A DNA stretch of 43,213 nt from Bacteroidales bacterium. Lineage in GTDB: Bacteria > Bacteroidota > Bacteroidia > Bacteroidales > F082. The position numbers and the translations under genes are program-made. Shown piece after piece: positions 8,238-16,167 of this stretch; position 1 is the stretch's first letter; each line of letters starts with the position of its first letter. Below the pieces are notes generated by a model that made no database searches, was not told the origin of the DNA, and worked only from the letters and a program-made list of their open reading frames with translations. The stretch covers positions 1 through 43,213 of the forward strand of contig JAEEON010000003.1 in assembly GCA_016284305.1 (NCBI GenBank), given 5' to 3'.

Positions 8238-8815
8238 TGGTCTTTCCCTTTCATCATCTTTTTCACAGCCTTTCTGGCTTTCTTGGTTAGGTTGTAAACA
8301 GCGGCCACGGTGCATCCCAACTCCTCGGCGATGCTCTCAGCGCTTTTACCCATGAGTTCTCCCAGGAGGGCAAGACGCTCCCTGGGCTTGGACAGACGAT
8401 TGATGGCGTCGTACAGCTCGACTCGCGACATCTCATGATACACGTCGAAATCGTCAGCCACATTCTCAGCCTTGTCCATGGGCAGGGAATTCAACGCTTT
8501 GTCATTGGTTTGAGCCAAGGACTTCTTTGAATTAAAGAAACGTATGGCGACGATAGTCAGCCAAGTGTTGAGCCCCGAACGGAACTCGAACTGACGAAGT
8601 CTTCTCCAATCGTCCTCCCTGAGATAAAGATAGTATTCGTTAATCAGCTCCCCTTTGTTGCCATTGGGCAAGATGCTGTTAACAATATGCTCGAACATAC
8701 CGTCGCAACGATGAAAGAACACATATTCCACGGTCTCCTCGTCGTTGGCGAGAAGCATCTCCACCAGTTGACGGTCCGACAAACGGTTAAACCAGGAAAG
8801 TCTTCTATCGTGCAT
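8234..8815 (-). CDS. ECF-like RNA polymerase sigma factor
   Basis: 193 residues, the usual size of an ECF sigma factor. Region 2 is at about 20-105 (FRSGLNTWLTIVAIRFFNSKKS matches the region 2.3-2.4 helix). Region 4 is at about 130-190, with a helix-turn-helix of the form GKSAESIAEELGCTVAAVYNLTKKARKAVKK. It should direct RNA polymerase to a small regulon and is presumably held by the membrane protein encoded next. It is the first gene of the cassette. The next ATG overlaps its stop (ATGA), so the two proteins are probably made in a fixed ratio. Confidence 0.85.
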   Translation of the reverse strand: MHDRRLSWFNRLSDRQLVEMLLANDEETVEYVFFHRCDGMFEHIVNSILPNGNKGELINEYYLYLREDDWRRLRQFEFRSGLNTWLTIVAIRFFNSKKSLAQTNDKALNSLPMDKAENVADDFDVYHEMSRVELYDAINRLSKPRERLALLGELMGKSAESIAEELGCTVAAVYNLTKKARKAVKKMMKGKDQ

Positions 8816-8839
8816 TCTTCATTCCTTGAAATCCAACGA

Positions 8840-8847
8840 CAAAAGTA
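8840..8847 (-). promoter_or_regulatory. -7 promoter element of the sigma-caspase cassette
   Basis: TACTTTTG on the minus strand, matching the Bacteroidota consensus TAnnTTTG, 24 bases before the sigma gene ATG. The -33 element is not clear. Confidence 0.6.
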
Positions 8848-8929
8848 GGAAATAATCATTCATCAACCTAAAATATTACTCAAACACTTAAAAAAACATA
8901 AAAAAACTGAAAACTTCACTATATTTTCG

Positions 8930-8957
8930 TTGATTTTAAAATAATGTTGTATATTTG
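8930..8957 (+). promoter_or_regulatory. Promoter of the DUF5618-like gene
   Basis: TATATTTG at 8950-8957 matches TAnnTTTG; a TTGA lies at 8930-8933. The ATG follows 35 bases downstream. It is back to back with the sigma-cassette promoter. Confidence 0.65.
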
Positions 8958-8992
8958 CAACGTAATTATTTAATCAAGTAGCATATATTAAT

Positions 8993-9400
8993 ATGAGAGA
9001 TTTTATTTTTGAAGTCGTAACCAATCCCGTTGATGAGGCTAGGCGTTATGTGACTAATGCCAAAGACTTATTGGAAAAGAATGGCCAACTCGATTATGAG
9101 ACCCAAATTTACGGAGACCGAAAATATGTTAGGATGGCAGGCAACACCTTATGGAATGGAGTGTTGCTCATTCTCGACGCTGTGTTTCACATCAAGAGCA
9201 AGGATCGGCCTCATCCCGACATCGTGGATTATAAAGATGCCATCACGAAACGTGATGGCAAACTATTAAAACTAGTAATTGTCGCCTACGAAACCATCCA
9301 CATCGCTATGGGCTATGACGGAAATCCCGGAAAGGAAGTCAGTGCTCAAGGAATCCGGCTGACCAATGAGATCATCGACCGTTGCGCTGCGATGTTGTAA
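8993..9400 (+). CDS. DUF5618-like protein
   Basis: 135 residues, soluble, no signal peptide. The pattern NPVDEARRYVTNAKDLL, YVRMAGNTLWNGVLLILDAV, RDGKLLKLVIVAYETIHIAMGYDG fits a small all-helical Bacteroidota family annotated as DUF5618. The helical layout resembles HEPN-like proteins, but the RxxxxH motif of HEPN nucleases is not evident, so no catalytic role is claimed. Its 3' end overlaps the convergent hydrolase gene by 29 bp. It has its own promoter. Confidence 0.7.
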   Translation: MRDFIFEVVTNPVDEARRYVTNAKDLLEKNGQLDYETQIYGDRKYVRMAGNTLWNGVLLILDAVFHIKSKDRPHPDIVDYKDAITKRDGKLLKLVIVAYETIHIAMGYDGNPGKEVSAQGIRLTNEIIDRCAAML

Positions 9401-10760
9401 CGTTGTTGACGAAATCCGCCACTCGCTCCAGCACTTCGGGAGAGATGGTCTCATCGATTTCGGCATATTCGGAAGGCGAACCCGTCTCACAATGCTGGAA
9501 GAGGTGGTTTAGCCCCGGGTATTCCTGAAGTGTGAGATTGTTCTTGCCATGTTCTTCGATAATTTTCTCGTATTCGGGGAAGTTTTGTTCGATCAGCACT
9601 TGAAGGTCCTTGGTGCCGTTCAGCAACAATGCTGGACATTGCGTCTTGACGATAGCATCTTTGGGGTCATACTTCAAGAAGTAATACATCCATGCCGAGG
9701 TCAGCTGAGCCACTGTCTGCTCGGTCAGTTCCTCGTTATAGCCCCATCCTTTCACCAGCTGACGCAGGAGACTATCGGCTTCTGCCCTGCTGTTGGAGGC
9801 TTCGATTACCGAGTACATCTGGGCGCTGGCATTGCCGTTGAATTGGATAGCCTCTTCGGGCATGCCTTGAGCTCGAAGGATGGCCGCTTGTTGCGCTTTG
9901 AGCACTTCGACGCCATTCACCGCTGTTCCTGCCAAGGAGACCAAGAATGCCACTTCGGGACGACGAGCCGAGACCATGAAGTTGATGATTCCTCCCTCGC
10001 TGTGGCCCAAGATGCCCACATTCGATGCATCGATATTCTTTTGTTTTCGAAGAAAGTCAAATGCGGCTTCGGCATCATAGGAGAAATCCATGCTGGTGGC
10101 CATCATGACTTCACCGTCAGACCCGCCAATGCCCCGGTCATCGTAGCGTAATACGGCGATGCCATGGCGAGTCATATAGTCAGCGATGACCCAGAACGGG
10201 CGGTGGTTCATCAGTTCCTCATCACGGTTCTGCTGTCCGCTTCCCGAAACGAGCACCATGGCTGGGAACGGGCCTTCACCTTCAGGGACCGTCAAAGTAC
10301 CCGTCAAGGTGTTGCCTTCCTTTTCGTTGACAAACTTCACCTCCGCCACGCGATAACCGTAGGGAGGCTGTGGATCCTGGGGACGCATATGTGAGGCCGG
10401 TCCCTGCTTCACCGCTTTGGTCAACTCTAGCGGGAACGACATCCCATGTTGCTTGAACTCTCCCTGAATGACCGTGTCTTTCATGACACCGGAATAGGTG
10501 GCGTCCATGGCTTTCATCGTCAACATCAGCTGACCTTCATGGAAGGAGGTCTCCTCCACAGGCACGTCAAAAGCGCCTTGTGCGGGGACATCCAACGTGG
10601 AAGAATAGCCGTCACCAGTAGATGAAATGCTGAAGGCCATCTCTAGTTTTTGAATACCAAGGTCGATCTTGCCCTTCCAATATCCTTCAATCTGGGCATT
10701 GACCGACATCGCCATAGAGGCAAATGCGATTGTTAAAACAAGACTTCTTAAACTTTTCAT
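9372..10760 (-). CDS. Exported alpha/beta-fold hydrolase
   Basis: 462 residues from ATG 10760. Signal peptide MKSLRSLVLTIAFASMAMSVNAQ; an N-terminal beta domain (about 24-135, IEGYWKGKIDLG) often found in front of this hydrolase type; then an alpha/beta hydrolase from about 150. The oxyanion region is LVSGSGQQNRDE, the nucleophile elbow is GHSEGG, the acid is probably Asp in LNGTKDLQV, and the His is in GLNHLFQ. It is likely an esterase or peptidase acting in the periplasm; the substrate is unknown. A longer start at 10820 would overlap the Arc-like gene and hide the signal peptide. It is the last gene of the SPFH operon, 11 bp after the Arc-like gene. Confidence 0.85.
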   Translation of the reverse strand: MKSLRSLVLTIAFASMAMSVNAQIEGYWKGKIDLGIQKLEMAFSISSTGDGYSSTLDVPAQGAFDVPVEETSFHEGQLMLTMKAMDATYSGVMKDTVIQGEFKQHGMSFPLELTKAVKQGPASHMRPQDPQPPYGYRVAEVKFVNEKEGNTLTGTLTVPEGEGPFPAMVLVSGSGQQNRDEELMNHRPFWVIADYMTRHGIAVLRYDDRGIGGSDGEVMMATSMDFSYDAEAAFDFLRKQKNIDASNVGILGHSEGGIINFMVSARRPEVAFLVSLAGTAVNGVEVLKAQQAAILRAQGMPEEAIQFNGNASAQMYSVIEASNSRAEADSLLRQLVKGWGYNEELTEQTVAQLTSAWMYYFLKYDPKDAIVKTQCPALLLNGTKDLQVLIEQNFPEYEKIIEEHGKNNLTLQEYPGLNHLFQHCETGSPSEYAEIDETISPEVLERVADFVNNVTTSQRNGR

Positions 10761-10771
10761 TTTTCTCAATG

Positions 10772-10945
10772 TTATTTCTTTTTTCTTCCCGATTTCTTCA
10801 ATGCTTCGGCGATGATCCACTGCAGCTGGCCGTTGACGGAACGGAACTCGTCAGCGGCCCATTGCTCCACTGCAGCCATCGTCTCCGCATCGACACGAAG
10901 CAGGAAGGTCTTACTATTGGCTGAATTGTCTTTTTCCTTTGCCAT
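10772..10945 (-). CDS. 57-residue Arc-like ribbon-helix-helix DNA-binding protein
   Basis: A small gene: ATG at 10945, stop TAA at 10772-10774. The protein begins MAKEKDNSANSK; the strand is TFLLRVDAETMAAVEQWA and the helix pair continues DEFRSVNGQLQWIIAEALKK. This is the Arc-repressor fold as found in short Bacteroidales proteins. The start overlaps the stop of the gene before it by one base (TAATG) and the hydrolase gene follows 11 bp later, so it is cotranslated in the SPFH operon. It probably binds DNA as a dimer, perhaps regulating its own operon; no toxin partner is visible. Confidence 0.85.
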   Translation of the reverse strand: MAKEKDNSANSKTFLLRVDAETMAAVEQWAADEFRSVNGQLQWIIAEALKKSGRKKK

Positions 10946-11427
10946 TATCCAAACTTCTCCTTTCTAGTTTGCTTGATGGCCTCGAACAGCGTCCGTGTAT
11001 CCTCGCTGTTCCTCATATTAAAATAATAAAGGTTGTCCTTTGTACGAAGTTCGATGAAAGGGGGCAAATCACGACGGATGAAAATTTTGCACTTCTCTTC
11101 GTTTTTTAGCATGAAATGACCCTTCAGATACCTACCTGCATCGGAACCGTTGAGACGCTTCCTGATGGGTGGCATCTTCTCTAGAATGTCCACCGAGACG
11201 ATGTCCGAAGTCGGAATCCTGTCTCCATAAAGTCCCGAAATCTTGATATTCTCCTCATTCACCTCAATCGCAGCCGGGATGCTAATCAAGATAAAGAAGG
11301 CCAAGACAAAAACTGTAATAATACTCACAGTAACCCACTGCGCCTTGGGGGACAAATTGGCCTTTTTGCCTTTTCCAATGCGAACAAGGTTCAGTCGAAC
11401 CATTGAATTGAATCCCTCTCTATCCAT
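10945..11427 (-). CDS. Small membrane protein with PH-like domain
   Basis: 160 residues. One or two membrane segments lie at about 31-52 (VTVSIITVFVLAFFILISIP). The beta-rich C-terminal part (about 53-150; NIKISGLYGDRIPTSDIVSVDI, FIELRTKDNLYYFN, DTRTLFEAIKQ) has the pattern of bacterial PH domains. Its function is not known. It sits between the SPFH gene (21 bp away) and the Arc-like gene (1-base overlap), so it is probably part of the same membrane assembly or its regulation. Confidence 0.6.
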   Translation of the reverse strand: MDREGFNSMVRLNLVRIGKGKKANLSPKAQWVTVSIITVFVLAFFILISIPAAIEVNEENIKISGLYGDRIPTSDIVSVDILEKMPPIRKRLNGSDAGRYLKGHFMLKNEEKCKIFIRRDLPPFIELRTKDNLYYFNMRNSEDTRTLFEAIKQTRKEKFG

Positions 11428-11448
11428 CTCTAAATTCTAAATTCTAAA

Positions 11449-12390
11449 TTAATAAAGGCTTCCCGTATTCACCACCGGCTGAGCCGATTCATCAGCGCAG
11501 AGCACCACCATCAGGTTGCTCACCATGGAGGCCTTGCGTTCCTCGTCGAGTTCAACGACACCTTCGGCCTTCAGTTTGTCGAGAGCCATGCGCACCATCG
11601 AAACGGCACCTTCCACGATCTTCTCACGAGCCGAGATGATGGCGGCAGCTTGTTGACGGCGAAGCATCACAGCAGCAATTTCGGGTGAATAGGCCAGATA
11701 GTTGATGCGGGCCTCAAGCACCTCCAGACCAGACATGGTCAAACGTTCATTCAGCTTGGCAAGCAGCACATCGTTGATTTCCTTGCCGCCTGAACGAAGT
11801 GTCAGTTCACCATTTTCAGCCTCGTTCTCGTCGTAGGCATACATGCCAGCCACCTCGCGCAAGGCAGCGTCGCTCTGCACCTGGATGAAACTCTCGAAAG
11901 CCTTCATGCGGTTGGAAACCGTCACCGGAGCCGTACCCGATCCACCGCCAGCCATCGTCTGCGAGTCAATCTCGAACATGGCCTTGTAGGTATCTTTCAG
12001 CTTCCACACCAGAATCTGGCCAATCATAATCGGGTTACCCGTCTTGTCGTTCACCTTGATGTTGTCGGGGTTGAGGTTACGGGCACGCAACGAGACTTTC
12101 TTGGAGGTCATCAAGAAATTCACCCAGTGGAAACCCGTCTTGGTGAAGGTGCCTTTGTACTTGCCAAAGAACAGCATCACCATGGCCTCGTTGGGTTCCA
12201 ACTTACGGAATCCTATGGGCAGGATGCACGCCATAAAGAAGCCAAGCACACTCAAAAAAGGTGTCTGAAGATGTCCGGCGCCGAAAGCAATCAATGCATA
12301 AACGCTGGCAGCAATCAATAACAATTCAACTAATAATGCAACGAATCCATTCATCGCAAGTCCCTTAAATTCAAACTCTTTCGTTTCCAT
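11449..12390 (-). CDS. SPFH/band-7 domain membrane protein
   Basis: 313 residues. Two hydrophobic spans lie at about 13-62, followed by RKLEPNEAMVMLFFGKYKGT and the TGFHWVNFL-type motif that opens the SPFH domain (about 65-230). Next come YLAYSPEIAAVMLRRQQAAAIISAREKIVEGAV, the usual end of the SPFH domain and its coiled-coil start, and a helical tail. Such proteins form large oligomers on the inner membrane and organise or protect membrane proteases. It is the first gene of the operon SPFH, PH-like, Arc-like, hydrolase. A good promoter lies 31 bp upstream. Confidence 0.9.
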   Translation of the reverse strand: METKEFEFKGLAMNGFVALLVELLLIAASVYALIAFGAGHLQTPFLSVLGFFMACILPIGFRKLEPNEAMVMLFFGKYKGTFTKTGFHWVNFLMTSKKVSLRARNLNPDNIKVNDKTGNPIMIGQILVWKLKDTYKAMFEIDSQTMAGGGSGTAPVTVSNRMKAFESFIQVQSDAALREVAGMYAYDENEAENGELTLRSGGKEINDVLLAKLNERLTMSGLEVLEARINYLAYSPEIAAVMLRRQQAAAIISAREKIVEGAVSMVRMALDKLKAEGVVELDEERKASMVSNLMVVLCADESAQPVVNTGSLY

Positions 12391-12420
12391 AATGATATTA
12401 TTTTGATATTATTACGATTG

Positions 12421-12449
12421 CAAAATTACATTAATTTTTGATTTGTCAA
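12421..12449 (-). promoter_or_regulatory. Promoter of the SPFH operon
   Basis: On the minus strand TTGAC (12445-12449) and TAATTTTG (12421-12428), the latter a match to TAnnTTTG, 31 bases before the ATG. Confidence 0.65.
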
Positions 12450-12483
12450 GTGTTTTTGGAATTTTTTTTGCATTTTTTTGTTT

Positions 12484-12516
12484 TTTGGCTTCATTTTGAT
12501 TGTTTTTGTATATTTG
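12484..12516 (+). promoter_or_regulatory. Promoter of the M48 lipoprotein gene
   Basis: TTTG at 12484-12487 and TATATTTG at 12509-12516, 21 bases between: a full Bacteroidota-type promoter. It is divergent from the SPFH operon promoter. Confidence 0.7.
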
Positions 12517-12555
12517 TGGGGTAGAAGACAGAAGCTAGAAGTAAGAAGTAAGAAT

Positions 12556-13434
12556 ATGAAAAAAGTAGTATTAGCTATCGCCGTCATGGTTATGATGGCC
12601 AGCTGTTCAGCATTAAAACTGACAAACCAAAATGCCGCCATGCAGGCGGGTGCCGCAGCAGTGCAAGCACTTACGATCAGCGATGCACAAATCGCTAACC
12701 TTTGTAAGGAGTACATGGTGGAACAGGACAAGGGGAACACTGTTTTGCCTGCAAGCAACGATTACTCCAAACGCCTAAGCCGCATCATGGCTCGCTTTAA
12801 GAACATCGGCAACCTCAACCTCAACTATGCCGTTTACCAGTCCAAAACCGTCAATGCCTTTGCCAGCGGCGACGGCAGCGTACGCGTCTATACTGGACTG
12901 ATGGATGTCATGAATGATGATGAGGTGTTCGCCGTCATCGGGCACGAACTGGGACATTTGATCAACAAAGACGTCCGCGACGCCTATCGCACCGCCTATT
13001 TGGTGGTGGCTGCACGCTATGGCATCGCTGCCATCAGCGACGTCGGTGGCGCCATCTCCACCGGGTTCCTTGGCGACCTTGGTCAACAGCTGGCCAGTGC
13101 CGCCTATTCACGCAGACAGGAGACCCAAGCTGATGAGACCGCCTTCCAGTTCTGCATCACCAACAACGTCGATCCCTACGCCATGTACCACGCACTCAAC
13201 GTGCTGATGAGCCTCGGCAGTAGCAGCAGCTCACAAGGGCAACTGGCACAGATGTTCTCGACGCACCCCGACACCGCCAAACGAGCCGCCCACATCAAGG
13301 ATATCGCCGAAGCCGCAGGGTACCACATGACTTCTCCCAAAAACAACACTGGGACCAGCACCTCTACTACCACCACAACCAGTGGCAGCAACTCCTCTGG
13401 AGGAAAGACCATCAAGATCAACAAGAAAAACTAA
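12556..13434 (+). CDS. M48-family zinc metallopeptidase lipoprotein
   Basis: 292 residues from ATG 12556. This start follows the promoter and gives a clean lipoprotein signal (MKKVVLAIAVMVMMASC). A longer in-frame start at 12478 lies upstream of the -7 element and is rejected. The peptidase domain is at about 60-260: the zinc motif HELGH at about 130-134 and the third ligand region RRQETQADETAF. A following MFSTHPDTAKRAAHI is typical of BepA/Oma1-like M48 enzymes. The tail is a Ser/Thr/Gly-rich linker. It probably takes part in envelope protein quality control. It is divergent from the SPFH operon. Confidence 0.9.
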   Translation: MKKVVLAIAVMVMMASCSALKLTNQNAAMQAGAAAVQALTISDAQIANLCKEYMVEQDKGNTVLPASNDYSKRLSRIMARFKNIGNLNLNYAVYQSKTVNAFASGDGSVRVYTGLMDVMNDDEVFAVIGHELGHLINKDVRDAYRTAYLVVAARYGIAAISDVGGAISTGFLGDLGQQLASAAYSRRQETQADETAFQFCITNNVDPYAMYHALNVLMSLGSSSSSQGQLAQMFSTHPDTAKRAAHIKDIAEAAGYHMTSPKNNTGTSTSTTTTTSGSNSSGGKTIKINKKN

Positions 13435-13446
13435 GGATTCCCTTAG
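13431..13446. terminator. Short hairpin between convergent genes
   Basis: CTAAGG, loop ATTC, CCTTAG: a perfect six-base stem that spans the M48 stop codon and ends one base before the MurD-type gene stop. It has no T tract, so bidirectional termination is only possible, not shown. Confidence 0.3.
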
Positions 13447-14730
13447 TCACAAACGAAACTGCTGCGCCAACCTCTTGAACTTCGAGCCTCGTTGCTCGAA
13501 GTTCTTGTATTGGTCATAACTCGACGCCGCTGGCGAGAGCAGGCAGACATCACCTTGAGCCGCATGGTGTGAGAGGTACTCGAATGCCTCTTCCATGGAA
13601 CCATAGGTCACTGAGGCAGCGTCCACTCCGTGTGCTTTTATCAGTTGCATCATCCTCTCCCCAGCCTTTCCAGTAAACAACAGGTGAGGCACGGGATGCG
13701 CTGTAAGATATTCGGCCAGTGGACCGTAATCGATATCGCGATCGAAGCCACCCAAGAGCAGGAAGTCCACCCTACCCAAAGTCTCACACGCCGCCACCGT
13801 GGCTTGAGGGATAGTGGAGATGCTATCATTGACGAAAGTCACCCCGCCAAAAGTGCCCACCCGCTCCAACCGGTGTTCCAAAGGTTTGAAGGTATATAAA
13901 TAAGGTATCAGTTCCCTGACATCGATGCCATAGGCAGAACAGGCGCAAAGAGCAGCCTTCACATTCAATAGATTATGCTGACCAAGCACAGGCAACGTCG
14001 TTTCGTCGATATCGAAATCCATCAACGGAAACATCACACTGTTGACTCCAAGCTCCAAGGTATCCATCATCAACGAGTCATGAACCACTGCGTAGTCATC
14101 AGTTCCCATGAAACGCATCACGTTGAACTTGGCGTTTTTATAACGCTCAAAACTTCCGAAATGATCCAAATGCTCCTCGAAGACGTTGAGCAGCACCCCC
14201 ACGCGGGGACTGTTATGGACATACTCCAGCTGATGGGCTGAGAGTTCATACACAACGATGCTGTCTGCATGGATCTGCTCCATGATGTCGAAGCACGGGA
14301 TACCAATGTTCCCCGTCAGGATGGCATCGCGGCCCGACTCCTTGAGCAAATGATAAATCAAGCTTGTCGTGGTACTCTTGCCTTTGGTACCCGTGATGCC
14401 AATAGTTTGGTGATGGAACTCGCTCAAGAACAAGTCGGTCTGCGAGGTGATCTCCACTGAGTCGGCAACCGCAACATCCTTTAAACTGATGCCTGGGGTT
14501 TTCACTACAAGATCGAAACGATCAATCGCATCAAGGTAGTGCTCACCAGCAATCCATGGAAGCCCTTTTTGCTTCACTGGTTCCAACGCTTCCTCGTTCC
14601 GGTCGGCAACGGTTACAGACGCCTTTGGCAGATATTTCTCCAGAAATGCCAAGGTGGACTTTCCTTCACGGCCAAAGCCCAATATAAGGATGGATTTGTT
14701 CGCCAAACGCTTGCGAATCAGCTCAAACAT
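13447..14730 (-). CDS. murD2: MurD-type ligase, probably UDP-MurNAc-L-Ala:L-glutamate ligase
   Basis: 427 residues, a complete Mur ligase. The N-terminal Rossmann part is ILILGFGREGKST; the ATP loop is GITGTKGKST (about 111-120); then LTGNIGIPC, ELSAHQLEY, FEEHLDHFGS, NLLNVKAALCA, the C-terminal FKPLEHRLERVG and NDSISTIPQA, and LLLGGFDRDIDY. This is the MurD order, which adds glutamate to UDP-MurNAc-L-Ala in the cytoplasm. Its start overlaps the end of a MurL-like gene by 8 bp. By analogy with the Xanthomonas MurD2-MurL pair it may add L-Glu, which MurL then epimerises. The sequence alone cannot separate L-Glu from D-Glu specificity, so ordinary murD remains possible. Confidence 0.75.
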   Translation of the reverse strand: MFELIRKRLANKSILILGFGREGKSTLAFLEKYLPKASVTVADRNEEALEPVKQKGLPWIAGEHYLDAIDRFDLVVKTPGISLKDVAVADSVEITSQTDLFLSEFHHQTIGITGTKGKSTTTSLIYHLLKESGRDAILTGNIGIPCFDIMEQIHADSIVVYELSAHQLEYVHNSPRVGVLLNVFEEHLDHFGSFERYKNAKFNVMRFMGTDDYAVVHDSLMMDTLELGVNSVMFPLMDFDIDETTLPVLGQHNLLNVKAALCACSAYGIDVRELIPYLYTFKPLEHRLERVGTFGGVTFVNDSISTIPQATVAACETLGRVDFLLLGGFDRDIDYGPLAEYLTAHPVPHLLFTGKAGERMMQLIKAHGVDAASVTYGSMEEAFEYLSHHAAQGDVCLLSPAASSYDQYKNFEQRGSKFKRLAQQFRL

Positions 14731-16066
14731 GAAGTCTCGATTTTAAAAGTTTCACAAAAGGCTCAGGCAGGAAATGTTCTTCATTGAACCTGCCAAGGAT
14801 CTCATCGACCGAAGCCTCTCCTTTGGGAGAAGATTCCACGATAGTCCCAGCGCGGTCAGCCATGGAATCAACACAAGCCCTCACCTCCTCCACTGTGCCC
14901 ACACACTCGAACGGTTTCACTTCCGAAGTCCCATTCAACTCCTCAAAGATCGGCCTCAACTCTTGGTCGGTCAACAGATCCTTACCAAAGATCTCTTTCA
15001 GCCGCTCACGTGAGACGAAGGGAGACAGAATCAACCAAGTAAACAGACATTTGGGACATTTGCCACACCAGCTGTCGGTCTTGCTTCCCGCATTGCAGCT
15101 CCTAAACACCTCATGATAGGCCTTGCATTGGCTGAAAAACCATGCAATCTGCATCTCATTAAGCGGACGTAAGAAACTGAAATACTGGATCTTGTCGCTG
15201 ATATTAGTAAGCACATATTCCCTGAAATCACGTTCAAACTCGACCGACTTGCTATACTGATGATTGATATTCGTCCCCGGCACCGTCGATTCGTTGGCGC
15301 TCGACTCGTTCGACAGGGCGATGTAGTTTGCTCGGCTGCCAAAGCCCAACAGGAGAGTCACGAAGGCCAGCAAGGCAGAAAAAGGCGTATGCCCATTGAG
15401 AAAGCCTTCATCGTTGAGTCTCAGCATGGTAGGATCAAGAGTCCGTTTGATTACGGCCACGTCACTTTCCTGATAACCTGCGGCCTCAACGCAACTCACG
15501 GTAGCTCCACGAGGGTTCATGATCACGGGGGTGACATCCATTTCGTTGCGGAGCAATTCCAAGGTCACCACGGAGTCCTTTCCTCCACCGATAGGCACCA
15601 ACGTCCTGTCGCTCAAAGCTTGGTCAACGGGAACAAACCTACGGTCCGTCCCTGTTTCAAAACGCAAGAAGTCCTTCTCAGAACAATCGATGCCATTCAG
15701 GTAACGGAACTCACCCAAGCCGTTGTAGAACAGCTTCCTCCACCATTTTCGCTGACATAGCAGCAAGTCGAACGGCTTGACTAGGATGACCTTGGGGCAG
15801 GCCAGTTTCCAGTAGCTGATCATCTCCACCATGCCGATATGAAAGGCTAATGTCTCCAGTTGAGGCATCGGTATCGACTCCCAATGGAAGAACGGACGGG
15901 CGGGAATGGTCATCGTCGGATGGAAGAAATAACGGTCATCCAGACAAAAATGGAATGCCAACGACAGGGTTCCCTCCTCCACCTTGACCTCTTGGCTCAT
16001 GAAGGTAAACGTCTCGTATTCTTGACGGAGCAAGTCGAATTTCAGTTGGTTATCGTTGCGTTTCAA
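14723..16066 (-). CDS. murL: MurL-like UDP-MurNAc-L-Ala-L-Glu epimerase
   Basis: 447 residues. It has an N-terminal beta domain (FTFMSQEVKVEEGTLSLAFHF, then PARPFFHWE). A PP-loop-type ATP site GGGKDSVVTLELL lies at 160-172, followed by LSNESSANES and a cysteine cluster CNAG...WCGKCPKC (Cys324, 334, 337, 340). This matches MurL, which uses ATP to invert the terminal L-Glu of UDP-MurNAc-L-Ala-L-Glu to D-Glu. The only usable start is TTG at 16066: an in-frame stop lies three codons upstream, the next ATG would cut conserved sequence, and a promoter box sits just upstream. The tight link to a MurD-type gene supports the call. Confidence 0.8.
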   Translation of the reverse strand: MKRNDNQLKFDLLRQEYETFTFMSQEVKVEEGTLSLAFHFCLDDRYFFHPTMTIPARPFFHWESIPMPQLETLAFHIGMVEMISYWKLACPKVILVKPFDLLLCQRKWWRKLFYNGLGEFRYLNGIDCSEKDFLRFETGTDRRFVPVDQALSDRTLVPIGGGKDSVVTLELLRNEMDVTPVIMNPRGATVSCVEAAGYQESDVAVIKRTLDPTMLRLNDEGFLNGHTPFSALLAFVTLLLGFGSRANYIALSNESSANESTVPGTNINHQYSKSVEFERDFREYVLTNISDKIQYFSFLRPLNEMQIAWFFSQCKAYHEVFRSCNAGSKTDSWCGKCPKCLFTWLILSPFVSRERLKEIFGKDLLTDQELRPIFEELNGTSEVKPFECVGTVEEVRACVDSMADRAGTIVESSPKGEASVDEILGRFNEEHFLPEPFVKLLKSRLHV

Positions 16067-16084
16067 GGCATGTCAAATTTTTTA

Positions 16085-16092
16085 CAAAGATA
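16085..16092 (-). promoter_or_regulatory. -7 element of the murL-murD2 operon
   Basis: TATCTTTG on the minus strand (TAnnTTTG), 18 bases before the TTG start at 16066. No clear -33 element. Confidence 0.6.
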
Positions 16093-16139
16093 CGAAATAA
16101 TAATTGAATTGTCTGGTTGTTTATTTGTTGAATTGTTGA

Positions 16140-16147
16140 TACTTTTG
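16140..16147 (+). promoter_or_regulatory. -7 element of the YqgE/AlgH gene
   Basis: TACTTTTG (TAnnTTTG), with TTG 20 bases upstream. Directly after it is the palindrome GCATTTCAAATGC (16147-16159), which covers the expected transcription start and the first possible ATG. Confidence 0.6.
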
Positions 16148-16167
16148 CATTTCAAATGCAATCATCG

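Noticed and set aside
8993..9400. HEPN toxin of a toxin-antitoxin pair
   Set aside because: No RxxxxH motif is evident and no antitoxin gene is adjacent; the DUF5618-like pattern fits better.
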